This document shows positions 44,435-52,022 of a stretch of DNA of 64,000 bases, in pieces. The stretch is from NCBI GenBank assembly GCA_041859875.1, contig JBFLFY010000006.1:19013-83012 (forward strand). The letters run 5' to 3'. Positions within the stretch are counted from its first letter, which is position 1; the number at the start of each line of letters is the position of its first letter. The notes beneath the pieces were generated by a model that ran no database searches, was not told where the DNA came from, and saw nothing but the letters and a program-made list of their open reading frames with translations. This DNA comes from Thermocaproicibacter sp041859875. Its GTDB lineage: Bacteria; Bacillota; Clostridia; Oscillospirales; Acutalibacteraceae. The position numbers and the translations under genes were made by a program.

Positions 44435-45055
44435 TTACGGCAGAATACCGGTCTTTTCAAAAAATGCGTTCAGTTCTTCGGAGCCTTGAAAAAGATGCGC
44501 GCTCAGCCCGGCAGTCTTTGCCGCGTCAATATTGACCTGCGTGTCGTCTAGAAACACACATTCTTCTGGTACCAGCTGAAAACGCTCGCACAAAAGCCTG
44601 AAAATAGCCTGGTCCGGCTTCATCAGCTTTTCCGAGGCTGAAACAATTTTGCCGTCAAATAATTTAAAAACTTCAAAACTCTTCGAAAATTCATAAAAGC
44701 GCAGGCTTGTGTTGGAAAGCAGGTAAAGGCCATAGCCCTTTTTTTTCAGCCTGCCCAGAAGTTCCAGCATACCCGGCATGGCGCTCAGCGCGGCAGGCCA
44801 GTGGGCCATAGCGGATGGAACATACTCTGCATACTGCGGAATGCGCTTCTGAACCAGGGCAACACCTTCCTCTTCCGTCAAGGCTCCGCCGTCGATCTGA
44901 ACCCATTCGTTCCCGCAGAACAAATTTTCATAAACCGCTCGGGCGGCTTTTTCGTCGCCAATGGTCTCCCTGCAGTATTCCTCCGGCTTATACTCCAGAA
45001 GAACCTTTCCCATATCAAACACAATATTCTTTATGGCAGGTAGCAACCGTAACAT
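44435..45055 (-). CDS. HAD-family hydrolase (YihX-like sugar phosphatase)
   Basis: A 206-residue HAD hydrolase of subfamily I with a helical cap. The first motif is VFDMGKVLLEY, with the second acidic residue replaced by glycine-lysine context (DMGKV), as in YihX-like alpha-glucose-1-phosphatases and some dehalogenase-like enzymes; LLSNTS, a KPD lysine motif and FLDDTQVNIDAA complete the site. It lies 20 bases after the YesL-like gene and is probably co-transcribed with the ABC transporter, suggesting it dephosphorylates an imported or derived sugar phosphate. Confidence 0.78.
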   Translation of the reverse strand: MLRLLPAIKNIVFDMGKVLLEYKPEEYCRETIGDEKAARAVYENLFCGNEWVQIDGGALTEEEGVALVQKRIPQYAEYVPSAMAHWPAALSAMPGMLELLGRLKKKGYGLYLLSNTSLRFYEFSKSFEVFKLFDGKIVSASEKLMKPDQAIFRLLCERFQLVPEECVFLDDTQVNIDAAKTAGLSAHLFQGSEELNAFFEKTGILP

Positions 45056-45075
45056 CCTTTCTGAGTGCGAATTTC

Positions 45076-45720
45076 TTAAAATTTTGCCACACCGTGCCCC
45101 CTGGGGATTTCATGCTTCAAGGCATATTTCATGATGTAGCTGTTGGCAAAACCAACCGCGCCCCCGGCTATCAGCACAAAGTACCACAGCCCTTTCGTCA
45201 GCACAAAAGGGACGGCAACACTTACAGCCAGCGCCAGCAGGCTCCACGCCCAATTACGGCAAGCATACTGCGCCGATTCCATCAGCGTTTCCCGAACACT
45301 GTTCCGGTAGAGCGCCGTAAGGGGAAAAGCATAGCAGAAAATCATCATCACGAAAGCCAGCAGGCAGAGCATCACAATGCCAAGGGCATAATGGAACCGG
45401 CTGCCGGCATTCATGCAAAGATAGTAATAAGCGTCAAGGCCAAAGGCCGCCGAAAGGGCAAGCTGAATCAGCCAGAGAATGGTAGACTTTTTGAAATCTT
45501 GCTTGAATGCGGCAAAAAACGGCTTTACATATTCTTTTCGGTTCTGGCTGCTGCGCATATTGCGCAGAAAAACCGTATACATCGCCGTAGTGGAGGCTCC
45601 GACCGTTACAATCGGAAGACTGCATAAAAACCACAGTGCGCCTACCACGCAGACGCTGGTAAGGCCTTCGCTGAACTTCCACAGTTTATCCGAATTTCCA
45701 GCCGCAGTGCTGCCGCCCAT
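45076..45720 (-). CDS. YesL/DUF624-family membrane protein
   Basis: A 214-residue protein with about five membrane helices and the DUF624 N-terminal pattern (LTSVCVVGALWFLCSLPIVTVGASTTAMY). Members sit beside sugar ABC transporters in Firmicutes; their job is unknown. Here it follows the ABC ATPase across a gap with a hairpin, consistent with membership of the same operon. Confidence 0.88.
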   Translation of the reverse strand: MGGSTAAGNSDKLWKFSEGLTSVCVVGALWFLCSLPIVTVGASTTAMYTVFLRNMRSSQNRKEYVKPFFAAFKQDFKKSTILWLIQLALSAAFGLDAYYYLCMNAGSRFHYALGIVMLCLLAFVMMIFCYAFPLTALYRNSVRETLMESAQYACRNWAWSLLALAVSVAVPFVLTKGLWYFVLIAGGAVGFANSYIMKYALKHEIPRGHGVAKF

Positions 45721-45760
45721 TGAAACCGCTTCCCTTCTCCTTGGAATTCCTTCCGCCTGC

Positions 45761-45795
45761 GATGGCTCTTACTTTCAATTAAAGCAAGAGCCATC
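45761..45795 (-). terminator. Intercistronic hairpin after the sugar ABC ATPase
   Basis: GATGGCTCTTGCTTT pairs with AAAGTAAGAGCCATC on the minus strand with no T run. Probably a processing or stability element within the operon. Confidence 0.5.
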
Positions 45796-45805
45796 TTCCC
45801 CATAT

Positions 45806-47446
45806 TTACAACTTCACCATTTTGAGTGAGCCCTGTGCAATCAGTTTTCCGGTTTTCCGGCTGAAAAGCAGAATGTCATTGCCGCTGGTATGCAGTTTTA
45901 CTTTCTGCCCAATCTTGTAAAGAATACCGCCGAACATAACGCCGGTCAGCAGGTAATTTCCAATGCGAACCTTTACCATGGTTTCCATGCCGGTCGGCAT
46001 CGCACTGTAAATTTCGCCTTCTACGCCGCCCTCCTCACTGAGATCGAGGAATTCCGGCCGAATGCCGAGGACGAAGTCATCATCGGTGATTTTCGTTTCC
46101 TGGCCAAGGTCTTCCAGAGCGTTGACCTTCGAAATATGGTACTGAAAAGCCGTATCTTTGTTGCTTTTTTCCGCTTTATGAATGCGGCTTTCGTTTTCCA
46201 AACGGGCTTTTTCGTCCGCGTCGGTCTTTACACACCAGGCGTGCAAATCCAGCTTCTCGTTCGGGGTAAATACGACCTTCATCCCGTCGAAAATGTTAAG
46301 CGCGACGGAACCGTCTTCCGTCTGTTTTCCGGAGCCTTCCACAAAGTTGATGGACGGGTTCCCGACGAAATCCGCTGCAAACAGGTTTGCCGGTTTTTTG
46401 TAAACATTCAAAGGCGCGTCGTATTGCTGCAGCACGCCGTTGTTGATAAGGCAGATTTTTGTTGCCAGCGTCATGGCTTCCAACTGGTCATGCGTAACAT
46501 AGATGAAAGTGCTTCCGGTTTCAATATGCAGGCGCTGCAGTTCCGAACGCATTTCAATCCGGAGTTTGGCGTCCAAGTTGGAAAGCGGCTCGTCCATAAA
46601 CAGAACCTTCGGCTTTGGCGCAAGCGTACGGGCTATGGCAACACGCTGCTGCTGGCCGCCGGAAAGTTCGCTTGGGTAGCGATCCATAAACATCCCGATT
46701 TTAACAACACGGGAAACCCTGCGCACCTGCAGGTCAATTTCTTCGTTCGTCAGTTTGCGCACAGATTTTTCCGGAACACCGTTCTTGACGACTTCAAATT
46801 TTTCATTCAGTTCACAGCCTGCCGCCTGGTGCTTTCTGCGGATTTCCTGAAGCTTTGCCGTAAGTTTTTCGGTTTCAGCTTTCACCAGGGCCGTGCAGTC
46901 GGCAGCATCCTGCAGCTGATAGCCCAGCAGAATTTTTGCCGTGTGGATTGAGATTTCGTACTGGTCAATCAGTCGAATAGAAGCTCTGTCTTTGTCGAAT
47001 TTGCCGTTTTTGTCCTTGCAGTCTTCCACAATCGCTTTTACATCCTGCGGCTTGGCAAGGATACGAATCAGCGAATCCGCCTGCATGGCGTCATAATCGA
47101 CTGTCGTCATTTCTTCTTTAATATTGGAAAGGCCAAATGAAATATTTTGGTACACGGTCATGTTCGGCCACAGCGCGTAGTTCTGGAAAAGGAATCCGAC
47201 TTTCCGCTTGTTTGCCGGAATGTTAATGCCGCGCTCACTGTCGAACACCGTAACGCCGTCAATGGTAATCTGGCCGTCTGTTGGTGTTTCAAGGCCCGCT
47301 ATCATACGCAGTGTGGTCGTTTTGCCGCAGCCGGAAGGGCCGAGCAGCGTAACAAAGGCATTGTCGCTGATGACCAGATTCAGGTTGTCGACAGCATAAA
47401 ATTTGTCGAATCGCTTCGTAATATTCTTGAGAACTATCTCCGGCAT
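45806..47446 (-). CDS. ABC ATPase of a sugar-type importer, with large insertion
   Basis: A 546-residue ATPase of the CUT1/FbpC-AfuC kind, far longer than the usual 350-380. Walker A GPSGCGKT is at 36-43 and the Q-loop near 88. Between NISFGL and YPSELSGGQ lie 150 residues (107-256), versus 29 in the paralogue at 53737; the extra ~121 residues are mostly helical and charged. A second insertion of about 30 Lys/Glu-rich residues sits in the TOBE region. The start at 47446 (GGAGGAAA before it) is preferred over 47461. It follows the fused permease and probably serves it. Confidence 0.88.
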   Translation of the reverse strand: MPEIVLKNITKRFDKFYAVDNLNLVISDNAFVTLLGPSGCGKTTTLRMIAGLETPTDGQITIDGVTVFDSERGINIPANKRKVGFLFQNYALWPNMTVYQNISFGLSNIKEEMTTVDYDAMQADSLIRILAKPQDVKAIVEDCKDKNGKFDKDRASIRLIDQYEISIHTAKILLGYQLQDAADCTALVKAETEKLTAKLQEIRRKHQAAGCELNEKFEVVKNGVPEKSVRKLTNEEIDLQVRRVSRVVKIGMFMDRYPSELSGGQQQRVAIARTLAPKPKVLFMDEPLSNLDAKLRIEMRSELQRLHIETGSTFIYVTHDQLEAMTLATKICLINNGVLQQYDAPLNVYKKPANLFAADFVGNPSINFVEGSGKQTEDGSVALNIFDGMKVVFTPNEKLDLHAWCVKTDADEKARLENESRIHKAEKSNKDTAFQYHISKVNALEDLGQETKITDDDFVLGIRPEFLDLSEEGGVEGEIYSAMPTGMETMVKVRIGNYLLTGVMFGGILYKIGQKVKLHTSGNDILLFSRKTGKLIAQGSLKMVKL

Positions 47447-47447
47447 G

Positions 47448-49274
47448 TTAATTTCCTCCAATTCCCTTGTCGATGCTGGCGCCTGTAAGTTTGTTGACCA
47501 CCGTGTTGCAGATAATAATTGTCACAATCAAAATGAGGTTGATGCCGCTTGAAAAGGCATAAAGGCCCATTTCATCAAAATAGTCAAGCAGGGTTGTCAG
47601 AATCTTTGTCTGCGAGCACAGCAGCATAAACAGGGTCAATTCTCTAAGGGTTGACATAAACGGCAGCATATAGCCGCTGATAATGGATGTTTTCTGAATC
47701 GGGATAATGATTTTAAACATTCGCTTGTACCACGGAATGTTCTGTATCACAGCCGCTTCTTCAATCTCGCCGCTCAACTGCAGCATGGAGTTCAGCGCGC
47801 TTCTGCTCGCGAACGGGATGTACTTCACCGTGCCGGCAATAATCAGCAGCAGGTAAGTGTTGTAAATGCCAAGGTTGGAACCGAAGACGTAAAAAGCAAC
47901 GCCCACGGAAAGTGCCGGAAGCAGGTACGGAAGGAACGCCATGCTGTTCACGTAGCTGGACCATTTGCTGTGGCGGTTTTTGCTGCAGCTGTAGCCAACC
48001 AGCGTACCAATGGTACCGGCCAGCAGGGCGCAGCACGCGGCAACAAAAAGAATTCCGAAGTAAGCGTTCCAAATGGTAGAGTTGTGCAGGATGCCGTACT
48101 GCCCGTACATGCCCTGCTCGGAAACATTTTCGCTTGTTGTCCACCATTTCAGCGTCAGGCTGCTCCAGTTGCCTTTTGTCAGGAAGCTGTAGTCGCCCGG
48201 GTTTGGAAGGAATGTTTCCATTGCAAAGGAAATAATCGGGTAAATGCTTGTCATTAAGGTACATACCAGGAAAATAACAGCGATGACATATTTGCCGAAA
48301 CGCCCAAGGTTGACTTTACTGATCTGGCCGGACTTGCCCGTAACCGTGGTGTAGCTCTTTCTGCCACTGGTGGCGGCAAGGTTCAGCATGAGGATTGCAA
48401 TTCCGAACACCATCATAATAACGGCGAGGATGCTTGCTTCCCCTGCGCGGCCAACGCTCATTTCAACGTACTTTGTTGCAAGAGTGCTGAAAGTCAAGTA
48501 GTAAGGAACCGGGAAGCTGCCCATTGCACTGCTGAAAACCAGCAGGATCGTCGACAGAATGGCCGGCATAACCATTGGAAGAGTCACGCGGAAGAAAATT
48601 CTGTGCTTCGGCGTGTTCAAGATGGTTGCTGCTTCTTCCAAGTTTGCGTCCATGTTGCGGAAAATACCGCCAATCAAAATATAGGCAAAAGGCGCATAAT
48701 GGATGGCAAGGACCACTGCGCTTGGGAACAGGCCTTTGCACCACCACAGCGGCATTGAAACGCCGGTGAGGGAAACGAGAAGCCCGTTGGAACCGCCTGT
48801 TACAGCCGAGCTGTAAAACAGGTTCCTCCACACAACCGCAAGGGTCCACTGCGGCATGATGTATGGAAATATAAAAATAGAGCTAAGAAATTTCTTAAAT
48901 TTAAGGTTTGTGCGGGTTACAAGGTAAGCGAAAATGCCGCCGTAAAGAACTGCACCAAGGCAGGTAAAAACAGCAAGCAGAAAAGTGTTTGCAAGCGGCA
49001 GCCCAAGGTTTGCGTTGCGCAGAGTTCCTGTAAACAGGTCAATCCAGTTGTAAAAGGTATACCCGGAAATAAACCCCGTGTTGGTTGAATCCACCGAACC
49101 GGTATGCACCGTAAAAGTATCGGCTACAATCGAAATAATCGGTGCAATGGTTGTAATGGAAAGAACAATGCCAAGTATCAGCAGCACAAGGTTCTGCGGC
49201 TTAGACAAATAAGTGAGGACTTTGTTTAAGCCAACTTTAAATTTACTTGGCTTTTGAGTTATTACTTGCTCCAT
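47448..49274 (-). CDS. Fused ABC importer permease (two membrane domains)
   Basis: A 608-residue protein with two six-helix MetI-like domains in tandem, as in FbpB and AfuB. EAA loops are visible: EEAATILNTPKHRIFFRVTLP in the first half and EEAAVIQNIPWYKRMFKIIIP in the second. The fused form is typical of ferric iron, thiamine and hexose-phosphate importers rather than standard CUT1 sugar transporters, which use separate permeases. ATG at 49274 follows GGAGGA. It sits between binding protein and ATPase genes. Confidence 0.92.
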   Translation of the reverse strand: MEQVITQKPSKFKVGLNKVLTYLSKPQNLVLLILGIVLSITTIAPIISIVADTFTVHTGSVDSTNTGFISGYTFYNWIDLFTGTLRNANLGLPLANTFLLAVFTCLGAVLYGGIFAYLVTRTNLKFKKFLSSIFIFPYIMPQWTLAVVWRNLFYSSAVTGGSNGLLVSLTGVSMPLWWCKGLFPSAVVLAIHYAPFAYILIGGIFRNMDANLEEAATILNTPKHRIFFRVTLPMVMPAILSTILLVFSSAMGSFPVPYYLTFSTLATKYVEMSVGRAGEASILAVIMMVFGIAILMLNLAATSGRKSYTTVTGKSGQISKVNLGRFGKYVIAVIFLVCTLMTSIYPIISFAMETFLPNPGDYSFLTKGNWSSLTLKWWTTSENVSEQGMYGQYGILHNSTIWNAYFGILFVAACCALLAGTIGTLVGYSCSKNRHSKWSSYVNSMAFLPYLLPALSVGVAFYVFGSNLGIYNTYLLLIIAGTVKYIPFASRSALNSMLQLSGEIEEAAVIQNIPWYKRMFKIIIPIQKTSIISGYMLPFMSTLRELTLFMLLCSQTKILTTLLDYFDEMGLYAFSSGINLILIVTIIICNTVVNKLTGASIDKGIGGN

Positions 49275-49287
49275 GCTTCCTCCAAAG

Positions 49288-49313
49288 CCGCATGAAGGCG
49301 AGCCTTCATGCGG
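49288..49313 (-). terminator. Hairpin between binding protein and permease genes
   Basis: CCGCATGAAGGC and GCCTTCATGCGG form a 12-base stem with almost no loop, 14 bases upstream of the permease start. Such hairpins commonly keep binding-protein mRNA more abundant than permease mRNA. Confidence 0.7.
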
Positions 49314-49345
49314 CAATACTCACAGTACCAGTATTTTAATTTGCG

Positions 49346-50686
49346 TCAGCCTTTGCCACCGACATTGCTATCAATCCAGTCGCTCATCTGAGCAGCTGCT
49401 TTTGCGCAGTAAGAAGGTTCTTCCACTACAAGGCGGCCGCCATCGGAAGAAATCCACCAGTTGGCACCTTTATCATTTTTAACTGAGAAAGTATCAACAC
49501 CGTTCACAAAGCCGTCTTTGGAGTGGTCCGGCACGATGCTCGGGTTGGAGCAGTAACTGCCCATATCTTTGCCCCATGCAGCAAAGCCGTCTTTTTCAGT
49601 CGTCATGTAAGCGATGAATGCACAGGCTGTCCACGGAAGCGGAGAAGTCTTCAGAACCTGCAGGTAATGCTTGTAAGCATAGCCGCCAATGCCCTGGTAG
49701 CCTTTCTGGTATGCGGCAACGGTCACATTTTTGTTGGAAGAGCTTGCGGATTCCTGAACAGAACGGAATTTGGAGTAAACAAGAAGCGCGCTCTGATTTG
49801 CAGCGGATTTTGTTACAAGTTCTGTGCAGATTGGGCCGTCATCGGTCTGTTTGTTGTACTGCTGGCACCAAAGCTTAATCCATGCGAGGGAATACTTTGC
49901 GTTTGGCGAAGACAGGCCAAGCGTGGAAACCTCACTAGCAACAGAATCAACGGTCTTCTGGAAGTATGCTTTCTTGTCGCTGGAAAGAGCATCGAAAGCC
50001 GTCTTCATAATGTCACAGTATTTGCTTTCTGTGAGCATATAAAGGAAGTTCTTGCCGACAGGCTCCGAGTTGACGCCCATGAAAAGCGGGTGAACATCCT
50101 TATAAACGAAGTCCCAGCAGTTGTTGTAGTTTGCATTGCCAAGGTTGTTGTAAACAAATACTTTGTTCAGAGTCTGCAGGGCAAATGGCGTGCCGTTAGC
50201 TTTCTGGTCAACGCCGTTTGCACTGGCCCAGTCTTTTGGAATGAAGTTCTTGAGAAAACCGGTGTTCAGCATTTTGGTCTGAATCTGGTTGCCATCCTGA
50301 ATCAGCGTCATGGAGTATGTATGCTGTGCGCTCTGAACGTCCGAAGTCAGCAGGGTGAAAATAGAGTTGTTTTTCGGCTGCGACCATTCAATTTTGCCGT
50401 CATAGGAAGAGTCAATCGACTTCAGCTTCTTCACGAAGTTTGTGCCTGCGGTAGCGCCGCGGCTGGAGTTGCCGATGCCGTACATGGTCTTTCCTTTGGA
50501 TTCCGCAATCGCCTTTTTAAAGAGTTCGTCATTTGTCATTTTTTCAGCCTGAGCAATGATTTTGTCTACATTGTTCTGTGAGGAGGCTGAACCGCCTGCC
50601 TCGGCAGCGGTCTGCTGCTTTGCGCAGCCACTGAGGGATGCACCGACCATCAGAACGGCCAGCGCGGAAGCTAAGAATCTTTTCAT
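49346..50686 (-). CDS. ABC transporter substrate-binding lipoprotein
   Basis: A 446-residue exported binding protein; lipobox LSGC with C21 after a signal peptide, then an Ala/Ser-rich linker. The body is of the extracellular solute-binding fold, but I cannot match it to a specific ligand class; it is the first gene of the operon with the fused permease and the long ATPase. The fused permease and neighbouring sugar phosphatases suggest a phosphorylated or anionic sugar (AfuA-like), but iron or another ligand cannot be excluded. ATG at 50686 follows AAAGGTGG. Confidence 0.85.
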   Translation of the reverse strand: MKRFLASALAVLMVGASLSGCAKQQTAAEAGGSASSQNNVDKIIAQAEKMTNDELFKKAIAESKGKTMYGIGNSSRGATAGTNFVKKLKSIDSSYDGKIEWSQPKNNSIFTLLTSDVQSAQHTYSMTLIQDGNQIQTKMLNTGFLKNFIPKDWASANGVDQKANGTPFALQTLNKVFVYNNLGNANYNNCWDFVYKDVHPLFMGVNSEPVGKNFLYMLTESKYCDIMKTAFDALSSDKKAYFQKTVDSVASEVSTLGLSSPNAKYSLAWIKLWCQQYNKQTDDGPICTELVTKSAANQSALLVYSKFRSVQESASSSNKNVTVAAYQKGYQGIGGYAYKHYLQVLKTSPLPWTACAFIAYMTTEKDGFAAWGKDMGSYCSNPSIVPDHSKDGFVNGVDTFSVKNDKGANWWISSDGGRLVVEEPSYCAKAAAQMSDWIDSNVGGKG

Positions 50687-50725
50687 ACAAATCCACCTTT
50701 CAAAATTCCGCAAGTTTTTGAGGTT

Positions 50726-50768
50726 GCCTGCCCTGCACAGGGCAGCTGCGAAGCGCTTTCGCAGGAAC
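50726..50768 (-). promoter_or_regulatory. Two palindromes in the binding-protein leader, one cre-like
   Basis: CTGCGAAAGCGCTTCGCAG (minus strand, 50745-50765 region) has the AAGCGCTT core of catabolite-response elements and can also fold as a 7-base stem. Next to it CTGCCCTG and CAGGGCAG form another 8-base stem. These could be a CcpA site, leader RNA hairpins, or both. Confidence 0.35.
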
Positions 50769-50804
50769 TCCATCCACCTTTTTTCGCCTTCCAGTGCGAG
50801 TTTA

Positions 50805-50871
50805 AAATTAATGTTTGATTAACACTTCATTAATTTGAGATAATATTATCATTAATTTTTTCATTTGTCAA
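50805..50871 (-). promoter_or_regulatory. Promoter and repeated operator upstream of the sugar ABC operon
   Basis: On the minus strand TTGACA (50866-50871) and TAATAT (50843-50848) are 17 bases apart. CATTAATTT occurs on the plus strand at 50828-50836 and 50850-50858, exactly 22 bases (two helical turns) apart, with an inverted copy at 50805-50813; GATAATATTATC is a palindrome over the -10. This looks like the binding pattern of an OmpR-type regulator, and one is encoded divergently at 51228. Confidence 0.65.
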
Positions 50872-51156
50872 CGATTATTATAGAATTATAGCTTGTATTT
50901 TATGAACTTTTACATCTTTTCCGTTGGTAAGCAGAGAAATAGGTGAACAAATTATTAGCGGCAAATTAAGGAAGCTGCTTTTGATTCAGATGGCTTTTGC
51001 CATAAAATGAAGCGGGGTTTTCGGCAAAGAAATGGCGCAGGCACTGGGTCTGCGCCATTTCTTCACCTTTCTTTGCACCTTTGGCATGAAAAGCAAAAGC
51101 GGCTTTATTTTTCGGATAAAGCGTTTTCGTCTGTTTATTTTTACTGCTGCAAGGTG
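50872..51156. other. Intergenic region between divergent sugar ABC and regulator genes
   Basis: About 285 bases with no gene. The one clear element is a 12-base stem (GAAATGGCGCAG / CTGCGCCATTTC, 51029-51061) followed by a T-rich stretch on both strands, resembling a terminator with no obvious gene upstream. Confidence 0.5.
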
Positions 51157-51162
51157 TATAAT
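51157..51162 (+). promoter_or_regulatory. -10 element of the regulator-kinase promoter
   Basis: TATAAT 66 bases before the response regulator start; the -35 (TTTATT at 17 bases) is weak, which would suit an activated promoter. Confidence 0.45.
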
Positions 51163-51227
51163 AAGGACAAATTCTCAGGAAAACCTGTAAGCAATATAAG
51201 TTATAAAAGTATAGGCTGGTGGATTCC

Positions 51228-51911
51228 TTGGCTAAAAAAATTTTAATTGTAGATGACGAAGAATATATCGTTGAACTGCTTCGAATCAACCTGAAAAAAC
51301 AGGGGTATGAACCCATCTGCGCTTACTCTGGCGTAGAAGCACTGGAGCAGGCCCAAAAGACGCGGCCTGATTTGATTCTTCTGGATATTATGATGCCGGA
51401 TATGGATGGGCTGGAAACGTGCAGAAAACTGCGGGAAGACCGCACAATGAAAAAAGTTCCCATTATCATCCTTTCCGCAAAAAGTGAAGAAACCGACAAA
51501 GTCATTGGGCTTGGGGTCGGCGCCGACGACTATATGACGAAGCCGTTTGGCATCCGCGAATTAATGGCCCGGATTAATGCGGCGCTCAGGCGGTCTGAAC
51601 AGAGCATTCCGGAAGATGACTTGATTCGTGTGGGCAATCTGCGGATTGACCCGTCGGCTCATGCAGTAAGTGTAAACGGCAAACCCGTCAACCTGACGCT
51701 GACGGAATACCAAATTTTATACTATATGGCAGCAAATGTTGGGCGTGTGATAACGCGTGAAAACCTGGTTTCAGCACTCAGCGGCGTTGTTTCGATTGAA
51801 ATCGGCTCGATTAACGTCCATATGCTGAACCTCAGAAGAAAAATTGGAGAAAATTATTTTATGACGGTCCGCGGGCTTGGCTACAAGCTTGTGATACCGG
51901 ATGAGCTGTAG
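51228..51911 (+). CDS. OmpR/PhoB-family response regulator
   Basis: A 227-residue regulator: receiver (IVDDEEYIVELL, phospho-acceptor in LILLDIMMPD, TKPFG) and winged-helix DNA-binding domain ending in SINVHMLNLRRKIGENYFMTVRGLGYKL. The TTG at 51228 (MAKKILIVDDEE) is preferred because GGTGG sits six bases upstream; a GTG at 51219 is possible. It pairs with the kinase at 52023 and is divergent from the sugar ABC operon, whose promoter carries repeats spaced for such a protein. Confidence 0.93.
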   Translation: MAKKILIVDDEEYIVELLRINLKKQGYEPICAYSGVEALEQAQKTRPDLILLDIMMPDMDGLETCRKLREDRTMKKVPIIILSAKSEETDKVIGLGVGADDYMTKPFGIRELMARINAALRRSEQSIPEDDLIRVGNLRIDPSAHAVSVNGKPVNLTLTEYQILYYMAANVGRVITRENLVSALSGVVSIEIGSINVHMLNLRRKIGENYFMTVRGLGYKLVIPDEL

Positions 51912-52022
51912 CCTCGCTTTCGCCGTATTGGGCGGCTGGCTCGTCGTTTTTCATGCAAAGCCATAAGGCGGGGAAATCCATGCGATTCACCCGGGTATGA
52001 GAGGCACTGGGCGGAGGAAAAC

